Assembly: GCA_964383905.1 (NCBI GenBank)
Contig: CAYLJO010000031.1
Span: forward strand, 1-40,083
Reading direction: 5' to 3'
Length of the DNA stretch: 40,083 nt
Origin: CAYLJO01 sp964383905
Lineage (GTDB): Bacteria; Acidobacteriota; Blastocatellia; Pyrinomonadales; Pyrinomonadaceae
The first letter of the stretch is position 1; each line of letters opens with the position of its first letter. The notes under the pieces were generated by a model. The model was given only the letters and a program-made list of their open reading frames with translations, was not told where the DNA came from and ran no database searches. Positions 25,842-33,118 of this stretch are shown piece after piece. Made by a program: the position numbers and the translations under genes.

Positions 25842-26420
25842 TTACCCGACGACGTGGAAACGCAAGAACGTCTTTCCGACGATAATCTCATCGCCATCGC
25901 GCAGAGGCTGACGGTCGCCGGGCAATAGGCGTCGTCCGCGATTAATAAAAGTGCCATTAGTAGAACCCAGGTCTTCGATAAAATACTGACCACCACGGCG
26001 CATGATTCGCGCGTGACGGCGCGAAACTTTGGCTTCAGGATCATCCGCATCAAGATCTACGTCAGGGAAGACACCGCCATCGGCATCCCACCGCCCGATC
26101 TGGGCCTCGTCGTCGTTTAAGAAGAACTGCTTACCGGCCGAACGTCCTCGCTCAATGACGAGGCGTGCGTGCGCTCCTTCCATGTGGGAAACTTGAGTGG
26201 AAGAGACGGCAAACGCCGGGGCCGCCTGTTGGGTCGCGACCTTCGGTTTGATAGGAATCGGCGCGCCAGTTTCGGACAAATTCTTGTCCGTCGCGTTTCC
26301 CGAATCGCCCGTTCTGGAAGACTTTTTGGCGCGGCCGGTGGCATCCAATGGCGCGCCACACTCATCGCAATACTGCGAGCCATCAAGATTTTCTGTATTA
26401 CACCGCTGACACGTTGTCAT
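25842..26420 (-). CDS. Zinc-ribbon FHA-domain protein
   Basis: A 192-residue protein with an N-terminal zinc ribbon CQRCNTENLDGSQYCDECG (4-22), a polar linker, and a C-terminal FHA domain (about 95-188) with EAQIGRWDADGGVFPDVDL, VSRRHARI and LGSTNGTFINRG, the core phosphothreonine-binding loops. It probably reads phosphorylation made by the adjacent kinase, whose FHA domain has a similar VDL...SRRHARI layout. It is the first gene of the minus-strand signalling cluster. GAGGGG lies about 7 nt before ATG 26420, a good ribosome binding site. Confidence 0.88.
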   Translation of the reverse strand: MTTCQRCNTENLDGSQYCDECGAPLDATGRAKKSSRTGDSGNATDKNLSETGAPIPIKPKVATQQAAPAFAVSSTQVSHMEGAHARLVIERGRSAGKQFFLNDDEAQIGRWDADGGVFPDVDLDADDPEAKVSRRHARIMRRGGQYFIEDLGSTNGTFINRGRRLLPGDRQPLRDGDEIIVGKTFLRFHVVG

Positions 26421-26703
26421 ATGATTACCCCTCGTGCGATTACGCCAGTGGGAGAAAGCGCCGGGTGCGAAGCAGTCAATTCAACGCCCTCCCTCGCGCG
26501 AGAAACGCCATTTCATTGTAGCGCGAAATGAAAATACGCGCCAATGGCTTCGTTAAACTATCAACAACCGGCGGTTTTCCATCGACATTTAGCTGAGGGT
26601 TGAAAGCTGATTGATGAAACTGTTACTACGTTTTTAACGTAAAAAGGTCTTTAGCGCGAACTTTTGCGAGTAGCGCCTTGTTTTTGGCAGGAGAGTTGAA
26701 ATT
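26421..26703. other. Divergent intergenic region upstream of the MacAB operon
   Basis: This stretch separates the FHA gene (minus) from the leader ORF and adaptor gene (plus). It should contain promoters for the signalling cluster and the exporter. It is more AT-rich than the flanking genes. It holds a short perfect inverted repeat (26627-26641, reported separately) and no gene. Confidence 0.4.
26627..26641. promoter_or_regulatory. Short inverted repeat upstream of the MacAB operon (possible operator)
   Basis: TACGTT-TTT-AACGTA is a perfect 6 bp inverted repeat with a 3 nt centre, about 110 nt before the adaptor gene. It could be a transcription-factor site, but short palindromes of this size arise by chance. 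Confidence 0.25.
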
Positions 26704-26739
26704 ATGGCCCGACTTGCGTCAATATTCCCTTTTCAATAA
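26704..26739 (+). CDS. Possible 11-codon leader peptide upstream of the exporter operon
   Basis: ATG at 26704 opens a short frame encoding MARLASIFPFQ and ending in TAA at 26737-26739. AGGAG (26689-26693) lies 10 nt before the ATG. The stop codon TAAGGA runs into the AAGGA ribosome binding site of the adaptor gene, whose ATG is 12 nt further on. This is the arrangement of a regulatory leader ORF that couples or attenuates downstream translation. Its expression is unproven, and a short ORF like this can occur by chance. Confidence 0.35.
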   Translation: MARLASIFPFQ

Positions 26740-26751
26740 GGAACAAATAGC

Positions 26752-28320
26752 ATGGCTTTGAGCCGAAAAAGAAAGATCATTATTGCCGTCGCCGCGGTGG
26801 TGGTTCTCGGACTAATTATTATTATTAGCGTCTTTGCCAGTCGCAAGGATGAGCCTGAAGTCACCATCGTCAAAGTGGAAGTCCGCCCGGAACTGCGCCA
26901 GACCGTCACGGCCTCTGGCGAAGTGCGCCCCATCCGTTATATTAAGCTGACGAGCGAGGTGCCGGGCCGCATTGAAGAGATTTATGTCAATCCGGGCGAT
27001 GTTGTGATAAAGGGCAAGCCGCTGGTGCGCGTTGACCCGACGCAGCTTCAGTCCAGTCAAGAGGCGCAATATGCGGCTGTGCAAGCCGCGGCCAGCGATG
27101 TGCAGAACGCACGGACGCAGGTACTAGCCGCCGAAAACGCCGTTGCGCAGGCGCAGCAGGCCCTCACGGTCGCCGAGGCTTCTGTCGCGCAGGCGCGCCA
27201 GCAAGTGGTCTCCTCGCAGACGGCAGTTGACCGCGCTCAGGTTGACGTGAACACGGCGCAACGTGAACTGAAACGCACGACGCAACTGATCGAGTCCGGC
27301 GTCGCCTCGCGATCAGAATACGACGCCGCGCGCGACCGCTATGATCAGGCGGCCGTCTCGCTGCGGACGGCGCAAGCCAATCTCCAGGCGCAACAGATCG
27401 CCGTGCAGGAGGCCATCGCGCGCGCCAATCAACAGCGCGTTGCCGTCCGGGACGCCCGCACCGGCGTTCAGCGGGCGAGAGAGAGCGTTCAGGCCAGTGA
27501 AGCGCGCGCCAATCAACAGCAGGCCCTCTTGCGCGGCCAGGCGAGTCAGCGCTCAAAAGCCACGCAGTATTCGCCGATCCCCGGCGTTATCGCGGATATT
27601 CCGACACGCGTCGGGGAGTTCGCTGTCGCCGGCCTTTCGACGACCCCGTTGATGACCATCGCCGATATGTCGACAATTAACGTCGAGGTCAATGTTGACG
27701 AAACGGAGATCGCCAAGGTCGAACTAGGCCAGCCGGCAAAGATTAAAGTTGATGCCCTCGGCGAGAAGGAGATTCAAGGTGTGGTCACCCAAAAGAATCC
27801 TCTCGCCGTCAGTAAATCCGACACCACGGGTGGCGGCCTGACAAATCGCGTCAACGTGCAGGAGGCAAAAGAATTCAAAGTTGTGATCGAGATGCGCGGC
27901 ATGCCCGACGATGTGCGCAATAATTTGCGCCCCGGCATGAGCTCTACAGCCACTATCACTACTAAAGTGAAAAACAATGTAATAGCTGTCCCGCTCCAGG
28001 CCATTATCGAGAAATCGCCGACCCCGGCCGCCTCACCGACGGTGGGCGCAAGTTCGCCCACGCCAACCCCTGTTGATAAGCCGAAAGAGGTGACTAAAGG
28101 CGTCTACATTTTGCAAGGCAATAAGGCCAAGTTCGTTGAGGTCACGACCGGTATCACCGGCGAATCCGACATCGAGATCACGAGTGGCGCGCAACAGGGC
28201 ATGGAAATCGTGACAGGGCCGAGCCGCGTGCTCAAGACATTGAAAGATAATGATACTATCAAGCGACAGACGCGCAAACCCGGCGAAGCGGTGAACGCCA
28301 ATTCTAACCAAGGCAAATGA
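26752..28320 (+). CDS. MacA-type periplasmic adaptor (HlyD/RND family membrane fusion protein)
   Basis: A 522-residue adaptor of a tripartite exporter. A membrane anchor lies near residues 10-28 after a basic N-terminus. The first lipoyl half (SGEVRPIRYIKLTSEVPGRI...VNPGDVVIKGKPLVRVD) is followed by a long Ala/Gln-rich coiled coil (about 100-265) that would form the hairpin reaching toward an outer-membrane channel. The second lipoyl half (YSPIPGVIADIPTRVGEFA) and beta-barrel (INVEVNVDETEIAKVELGQPAKI) follow. A Pro/Thr/Ser linker (about 425-448) interrupts the C-terminal membrane-proximal region. It links the ATPase/permease complex encoded downstream with a TolC-like channel, which is not in this window. 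AAGGA lies about 9 nt before the ATG. It overlaps the ATPase gene by ATGA. Confidence 0.92.
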   Translation: MALSRKRKIIIAVAAVVVLGLIIIISVFASRKDEPEVTIVKVEVRPELRQTVTASGEVRPIRYIKLTSEVPGRIEEIYVNPGDVVIKGKPLVRVDPTQLQSSQEAQYAAVQAAASDVQNARTQVLAAENAVAQAQQALTVAEASVAQARQQVVSSQTAVDRAQVDVNTAQRELKRTTQLIESGVASRSEYDAARDRYDQAAVSLRTAQANLQAQQIAVQEAIARANQQRVAVRDARTGVQRARESVQASEARANQQQALLRGQASQRSKATQYSPIPGVIADIPTRVGEFAVAGLSTTPLMTIADMSTINVEVNVDETEIAKVELGQPAKIKVDALGEKEIQGVVTQKNPLAVSKSDTTGGGLTNRVNVQEAKEFKVVIEMRGMPDDVRNNLRPGMSSTATITTKVKNNVIAVPLQAIIEKSPTPAASPTVGASSPTPTPVDKPKEVTKGVYILQGNKAKFVEVTTGITGESDIEITSGAQQGMEIVTGPSRVLKTLKDNDTIKRQTRKPGEAVNANSNQGK

Positions 28321-29087
28321 TGAATGATACCGCACTAATGTCTCCGCTGGAGGCTGTCATCTCGGGCGAAAATGCCCGGCCGGTCGAACCGCAGCGCGGG
28401 CCGACCGGGCTGATCACCATGCGTGACATCTGGAAAATCTACCAGATGGGATCGGAGGAAGTGCACGCGCTCCAGGGCGTCTCGTTCGAAGTGGCGAAGG
28501 GCGAGTACCTTGCGATCATCGGGCCTTCGGGTTCCGGTAAATCAACCCTGATGAACTTGATCGGCTGCCTTGACACGCCGAGCCGGGGCCAGTACTGGAT
28601 CAACGGCAAGCTCGTTTCCGATATGGAAGATGATGAGCTCGCGCGAATACGCAATCAGGAAGTCGGTTTCGTCTTTCAAACGTTCAATCTGCTCGCGCGC
28701 GCGACCGCGCTGCACAATGTCGAGCTGCCGCTGATTTATGCCGGGGTTTCCGCGGCCGAAAGGCATGAGAAGGCGAAGCAGTCACTGGCCGCCGTTGAAC
28801 TCGCCGATCGGATGATGCACAAGCCGAATGAGCTCTCGGGCGGGCAGCGCCAGAGGGTCGCCATCGCCCGCGCCCTCGTCAATCACCCGTCCATCCTCCT
28901 CGCGGACGAACCTACGGGGGCGCTCGACACGCACACAAGCTATGAAATTATGGGCCTCTTCGAGCGTCTTCACGCTGAAGGCAATACGATCATAGTCGTC
29001 ACACACGAGCATGATATTGCGGCGCGCGCTCATCGCGTCATCTCAATCCGTGACGGACAAATCGAGAAAGACGAACGAATCAGGTGA
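28317..29087 (+). CDS. MacB/LolD-type ABC transporter ATPase
   Basis: A 256-residue ATP-binding subunit with Walker A GPSGSGKST (69-77), Q-loop VFQTFNLL, signature LSGGQRQRVAIARAL, Walker B ILLADEPTGALD and switch His VVTHEHD. It has a non-conserved N-terminal extension of about 30 residues before LITMRDIWKIYQMG. It belongs to the MacB/LolD/FtsE group, which drives mechanotransmission exporters and lipoprotein release. Here the ATPase is separate, while E. coli MacB carries ATPase and permease in one chain. ATG at 28317 overlaps the adaptor stop codon (ATGA), indicating coupling. A single ATPase gene is followed by four permease genes, so it probably serves several of them. Confidence 0.95.
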   Translation: MMNDTALMSPLEAVISGENARPVEPQRGPTGLITMRDIWKIYQMGSEEVHALQGVSFEVAKGEYLAIIGPSGSGKSTLMNLIGCLDTPSRGQYWINGKLVSDMEDDELARIRNQEVGFVFQTFNLLARATALHNVELPLIYAGVSAAERHEKAKQSLAAVELADRMMHKPNELSGGQRQRVAIARALVNHPSILLADEPTGALDTHTSYEIMGLFERLHAEGNTIIVVTHEHDIAARAHRVISIRDGQIEKDERIR

Positions 29088-29175
29088 CGGGACGCGGGGG
29101 CACGAGGGTGTGGCGGCGCGGCGATGGGTTCTCCGTGTCGCTGCGTCTCAGCGTCGCCGTGTCGCCGCCCTTTGG
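29088..29175. repeat. GC-rich imperfect inverted repeat at the start of permease 1 (possible third repeat family)
   Basis: The stretch after the ATPase stop is unusually repetitive: a GGGACGCGGGGGCACGAGGG block is followed about 45 nt later by a C/T-rich CTCCGTGTCGCTGCGTCTC block that is partly its reverse complement. It occupies the gap and apparently reads in frame into the N-terminus of permease 1, giving an Arg/Ala-rich, poorly conserved leader. No second copy is seen in this window. Confidence 0.35.
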
Positions 29176-30399
29176 GAGTCATTTCAGGTTGCAGCGGCAA
29201 GTTTGCGCGCTAACAAACTACGCACGGCCCTGACGTTAGTCGGCATCGTGGTCGGCGTGGCGGCTGTCATCGCAGTAGTGACCATTATCAAGGGTCTTGA
29301 CCAAACGGTCGCCTCGACCTTCTCTTCAAAGGGGTCAACGGTCTTCACGATCTCAAAGCGCCCCCGAATCATCACCTCGCGTGAAGATTTTCTAAAATTC
29401 AACAAGCGCAAGGACGTCACGCAGGAAGATGCCGAAGCAATCTTTCGTCTTTGCACGTCGTGCTGGCGCACGGGCATCGCTGCCGACGCCCGTGAAACCA
29501 TTAAGCACGGTGATCAGAAGTCAGACAACGTGACGGTGCGCGCGGTGACGCCCGCGGCCATGTTTGATATTGACGGCGTGAGCATTGATGCGGGTCGTGT
29601 TTGGACGGAGAGTGAGGGTGCCGCGGCCCGCGAAATTTGCGTGATCGGCGCAGACATTCTCGAAAATCTCTTCGGTGGCGCACCGCCGGATCGGGTTGTG
29701 GGCCAAGATGTCCGCATCGCGGGCCGCCCCTACGAAATCATCGGTGTCCTCCGGCCACTGGGGAAAATATTCGGATTTTCGCGGGACAACCTGGTATATA
29801 CTCCTTATTCGACCTATCGCAAGAATTTCAGTTCGCGTAATTCGATCGTTGTTTTCATACAAGTCCAGACGCCGGAGCGGATGGAAGAGACACAGGACCA
29901 AGTGCGCGTCGTCATGCGTAATCGTCGTGGCAAGACGTTTAAGGATGAAGATGACGGCTTTGCGCTGGAGACGGAGGATGTATTTCTGGATCTGTATGGC
30001 AAAGCAACGTCCAATATCTACATCGTCACCATCGGCGTGGCGGCGATATCACTAGTCGTCGGTGGTATCGTCGTGATGAATATTATGCTTGTGTCCGTCA
30101 CCGAGCGGACCAAAGAGATCGGCATCCGCAAGGCCATCGGCGCGCGGCAAAAAGATATTCTCACGCAGTTTTTGATTGAAGCCGTGACGGTCACAGCGAT
30201 CGGCGGCTGTATTGGTGTTATTACCGGGTTTGGTCTGGCCTACGCGCTCTCTTCCCTCATGGGCTTCCCGCTGCTGATAAGTGTGACCTCCGGTGTGCTT
30301 GGTGTCGGCGTCTCTTCCGTAGTGGGCATTATCAGCGGCTCGTGGCCCGCATGGCGCGCCGCGCGGCTCGACCCGATTGAAGCCTTAAGAGCAGAGTAG
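29110..30399 (+). CDS. MacB-type FtsX permease 1
   Basis: About 429 residues of a MacB-like permease without ATPase domain. The first helix is in LRANKLRTALTLVGIVVGVAAVIAVV; a large periplasmic MacB_PCD domain follows; then three C-terminal helices around LVVGGIVVMNIMLVSVTERTKEIGIRKAIGAR, the FtsX hallmark, and the terminal signature PAWRAARLDPIEALRAE. It should dimerise and couple with the ATPase upstream. The start is uncertain: the frame stays open back to 29011 inside the ATPase gene, GTG at 29110 is the first start after the ATPase stop, and there is no clear ribosome binding site. A CTSCW motif in the periplasmic domain may be a Cys pair. It ends in TAG within repeat family A. Confidence 0.88.
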   Translation: MAARRWVLRVAASQRRRVAALWESFQVAAASLRANKLRTALTLVGIVVGVAAVIAVVTIIKGLDQTVASTFSSKGSTVFTISKRPRIITSREDFLKFNKRKDVTQEDAEAIFRLCTSCWRTGIAADARETIKHGDQKSDNVTVRAVTPAAMFDIDGVSIDAGRVWTESEGAAAREICVIGADILENLFGGAPPDRVVGQDVRIAGRPYEIIGVLRPLGKIFGFSRDNLVYTPYSTYRKNFSSRNSIVVFIQVQTPERMEETQDQVRVVMRNRRGKTFKDEDDGFALETEDVFLDLYGKATSNIYIVTIGVAAISLVVGGIVVMNIMLVSVTERTKEIGIRKAIGARQKDILTQFLIEAVTVTAIGGCIGVITGFGLAYALSSLMGFPLLISVTSGVLGVGVSSVVGIISGSWPAWRAARLDPIEALRAE

Positions 30400-30463
30400 T
30401 AGTCAGCAGTCAGTAATTAGCAGTCAGCCCAAAACTGACTACTGATCACTGATTACTGACTAC
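30399..30463. repeat. Interspersed inverted repeat, family A, copy 2
   Basis: A 29 nt left arm (30399-30427) and a 29 nt right arm (30435-30463) pair at 24 of 29 positions, plus two G-U pairs, around a 7 nt loop (CCCAAAA). The left arm begins on the last base of the permease 1 stop codon, and permease 2 starts 13 nt after the right arm. The 20 bases at 30448-30467 are identical to 12166-12185. Confidence 0.75.
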
Positions 30464-30475
30464 TGATTACTATCT

Positions 30476-31717
30476 ATGACTTTCGATGACGTAAAAGAAT
30501 CTGCGTTGATGGCCGTGGACACCCTACGGGCGAATAAGCTTCGCTCGGCACTGACGATTCTAGGTGTCAGTGTCGGCGTCATCACGGTGATCTTTATGGT
30601 CTCGATCATACAGGGTTTGAATCGCGCCTTCGCTGATCAGATCGAGTCGTTGGGATCGAACACCATCTTTTTCTCGAAATTTGACCCAAGCTTCGGGCGT
30701 CCTCCGGGGCCCGAGGAACTTCACCGTAAGGACCTCACAATGGATGATGCCGATGCCATTCGTCGCGAAGCGTCGTCCGTTGTCGGCGTCTCGCCAATTC
30801 ATCGCATGATAGCATCGACCCTTCGCTACGCCGACAAACAAACAGACACGCCGATCCTGCTCGGTGTGACGCCGTACTATGAGTTCGTGCATTCCCAATA
30901 CGTGGAGCGCGGCCGCTTCATTAATGACATCGATATGGGAGCGCGGGCCAACGTCTGCGTGGTTGGCGTGGACGTCGCACGCGCTCTTTTCCCTTTTGAG
31001 GACCCGCTCGACAAGGACCTAAAAATAAATGGCAACCCGTTCCACGTCGTCGGTGTGATGGAACCGCTCGGCAAGTTCTTCGGCCAGTCGCGCGACAATT
31101 CTGTATTCATCCCGATCAAGACTTTTGATAAATATTATCCGGACCGTCCCGCGCCGGAAGTAGTCTTTTTCGTTATCGCGCGGCCTAAATCGAGAGCCTA
31201 CGTCAAATCGGCCATTGACGAGATCACGGACATCCTGCGGCGCCGGCGCCACGTCCCTCCGGGCGCGCCGAATAACTTTGGCATCTCGTCGCAGGACTCG
31301 CTGCTCGACATCTACAATCAACTGACCGGCGCGACAGCGCTTGTGTTGACGGCTGTCTCGTTCGTCGCGCTGATGATTGGTGGCATCGGCGTGATGAATA
31401 TCATGCTTGTTTCGGTCACGGAGCGCACGAGAGAGATCGGCATCCGCAAGGCTGTCGGGGCGACGCGCATCAATATCCTCTCGCAGTTTCTGATCGAAGC
31501 GGTCGCGCTAACAGCCATAGGGGGCGGTGCCGGACTTATGGTCGGCGAAATCGCGAGCCTGCTGATGAACAAATACTCGCCGCTGCCGGCTTTTGTGCCC
31601 CTGTGGGCTATCGCCGTCGGCATCGGCATCTCGGCGGCCATCGGCATCATCTTCGGTTTATGGCCGGCATGGAAGGCGGCGCGACTCGATCCGATTGAAG
31701 CTTTGCGCTATGAATGA
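30476..31717 (+). CDS. MacB-type FtsX permease 2
   Basis: A 413-residue permease with the same plan as permease 1: N-terminal helix LRANKLRSALTILGVSVGVITVIFMV, periplasmic MacB_PCD domain (SLGSNTIFFSKFDPSFG..., VVGVDVARALFPFEDPLDKDLKI), then MIGGIGVMNIMLVSVTERTREIGIRKAVGATR and C-terminal PAWKAARLDPIEALRYE. It diverges strongly from its neighbours in the periplasmic domain, so the copies are old or have specialised. ATG at 30476 lies directly downstream of repeat family A, with no Shine-Dalgarno sequence. Confidence 0.93.
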   Translation: MTFDDVKESALMAVDTLRANKLRSALTILGVSVGVITVIFMVSIIQGLNRAFADQIESLGSNTIFFSKFDPSFGRPPGPEELHRKDLTMDDADAIRREASSVVGVSPIHRMIASTLRYADKQTDTPILLGVTPYYEFVHSQYVERGRFINDIDMGARANVCVVGVDVARALFPFEDPLDKDLKINGNPFHVVGVMEPLGKFFGQSRDNSVFIPIKTFDKYYPDRPAPEVVFFVIARPKSRAYVKSAIDEITDILRRRRHVPPGAPNNFGISSQDSLLDIYNQLTGATALVLTAVSFVALMIGGIGVMNIMLVSVTERTREIGIRKAVGATRINILSQFLIEAVALTAIGGGAGLMVGEIASLLMNKYSPLPAFVPLWAIAVGIGISAAIGIIFGLWPAWKAARLDPIEALRYE

Positions 31718-31796
31718 GGGCGTATTTTGGAGGCCGGAGGTTAGGGTGGAGCATCCGGCATCTTGCATTTGACATCCAAACAGCCGGTGCAACTAA

Positions 31797-31816
31797 ATTA
31801 CGTCGTTCCACGTAAT
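31797..31816. promoter_or_regulatory. Perfect 7 bp inverted repeat before permease 3
   Basis: ATTACGT (31797-31803) and ACGTAAT (31810-31816) flank a 6 nt loop (CGTTCC), 8 nt before the GTG start of permease 3. The gap of 107 nt from permease 2 also contains GCCGGA...TCCGGC. The hairpin occupies the place where a ribosome binding site would be expected. Confidence 0.4.
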
Positions 31817-31824
31817 AACGCGCA

Positions 31825-33063
31825 GTGAAATTCATTGAGACCCTAAAACTAGCCCTTTCTGCGGTTTGGGCGCACAAACTGCGCTCTGCGCTGACGCTGC
31901 TCGGCATGATCATCGGCGTGACGGCGGTCGTCGTCGTCGTCTCTCTCATACAGGGTTTCAACGTCTACATTGACGAGAAGATTGCGGGCATCGGCTCGAA
32001 ATCCTTCACCGTTCAGCGCTTCAATCCCTTTGAAGATTTCAAGGATACGGATACTATCGCCGCCGCGCAGCGCCGCAATAAAGAGTTAACTTTGGATGAT
32101 TTTGACTACTTGCGTGATCACGCGACGCTGATCGGCAAGATTGGCGCGAAAGCTCGCGGCACTCCGGTAGAGGTCAAGCGCGGTACGGAGGTGCTCCAGG
32201 ATATTTTCGTCAGCGGGGCCACGGCCAACATCGCCGAAATTGAGAACGCTGATATTGCGGATGGGCGCTACTTTAGCGACGCGGAAAATGACGCGGCGAT
32301 GCGTGTCGCCTACATCGGCGCGGATGTTGCCAGCAAACTGTTCCCGGTCGGCAGCCCACTCAATCAGGAGATTACCATCGCTGGCCTGCCTTACCGCGTG
32401 ATCGGCGTCGCGACTGCAAAAGGCACCGTGTTCGGCGTGCCGCAAGACAATTTTATACAAATCCCGCTCAAGACCTACGCCAACAACTTCGGTGGCCTCA
32501 TCCGTCAGCGTTCGCTCTATTTCGTCGTCACCGCGAAAACAGACAATATGTTCAACGATGCCGTCGAAGAAGCGCGATTCTGGATGCGCCTGCGCCGCCA
32601 TCTTGGATCCCAGGAGAAAGATAATTTCGGCATTGTCACGCCCGACGCGATCACGGGCCTACGCGACCGCCTCTTCGGCACGATCTTCATTGTTGCCATC
32701 GCCGTTCCATCAATCGCGCTGGTCGTGGGCGGAATCGTGATCATGAACATCATGCTGGTATCGGTGACGGAGAGGACGAAGGAGATCGGCATCCGGAAAT
32801 CCCTGGGCGCGCGTCGGACCGACATTCTAAAGCAATTCCTGGTCGAAGCGATCACGCTTTCCGCCATCGGCGGTATGACAGGCGTGATCATCGCGTGGAT
32901 TGTTGGGCGCGTGCTGACCGCTATTTTTTTCCCGACATATCTTTCCATCGCAGCCGTCATCGTCGCCGTCACTGTGTCAGGAGCCGTCGGCGTGCTGTCG
33001 GGCATTTTCCCCGCATGGAAGGCCGCACGGCTTGATCCGATTGAAGCGTTGAGAGCCGATTAA
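31825..33063 (+). CDS. MacB-type FtsX permease 3
   Basis: A 412-residue permease. The N-terminal helix is VWAHKLRSALTLLGMIIGVTAVVVVV, followed by the periplasmic domain with IGSKSFTVQRFNPFEDF and YIGADVASKLFPVGSPLNQEI, then LVVGGIVIMNIMLVSVTERTKEIGIRKSLGARR and C-terminal PAWKAARLDPIEALRAD. The periplasmic domain again differs from the other three. GTG at 31825 is the start, with no Shine-Dalgarno sequence and a hairpin immediately upstream. It is the third of four consecutive permeases sharing one ATPase. Confidence 0.92.
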   Translation: MKFIETLKLALSAVWAHKLRSALTLLGMIIGVTAVVVVVSLIQGFNVYIDEKIAGIGSKSFTVQRFNPFEDFKDTDTIAAAQRRNKELTLDDFDYLRDHATLIGKIGAKARGTPVEVKRGTEVLQDIFVSGATANIAEIENADIADGRYFSDAENDAAMRVAYIGADVASKLFPVGSPLNQEITIAGLPYRVIGVATAKGTVFGVPQDNFIQIPLKTYANNFGGLIRQRSLYFVVTAKTDNMFNDAVEEARFWMRLRRHLGSQEKDNFGIVTPDAITGLRDRLFGTIFIVAIAVPSIALVVGGIVIMNIMLVSVTERTKEIGIRKSLGARRTDILKQFLVEAITLSAIGGMTGVIIAWIVGRVLTAIFFPTYLSIAAVIVAVTVSGAVGVLSGIFPAWKAARLDPIEALRAD

Positions 33064-33064
33064 G

Positions 33065-33105
33065 TAATCAGTAGTCGGCTTCTACTGATAACCGACTACT
33101 GATTA
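33065..33105. repeat. Interspersed inverted repeat, family A, copy 3
   Basis: TAATCAGTAGTCGG (33065-33078) and CCGACTACTGATTA (33092-33105) are perfect 14 bp arms around a 13 nt loop. The element starts one base after the permease 3 TAA stop and ends 13 nt before the permease 4 GTG. TTTTT follows at 33114-33118, so it could also act as a weak attenuator. The core GACTACTGAT is shared with copies 1 and 2. Confidence 0.7.
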
Positions 33106-33118
33106 TTGATAACTTTTT

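Noticed and set aside
30399..30470. Tandem-looking ACTGATTACTGA units considered as a CRISPR array
   Set aside because: The units are in inverted, not direct, arrangement, there are no regular unique spacers, and no cas genes are present.
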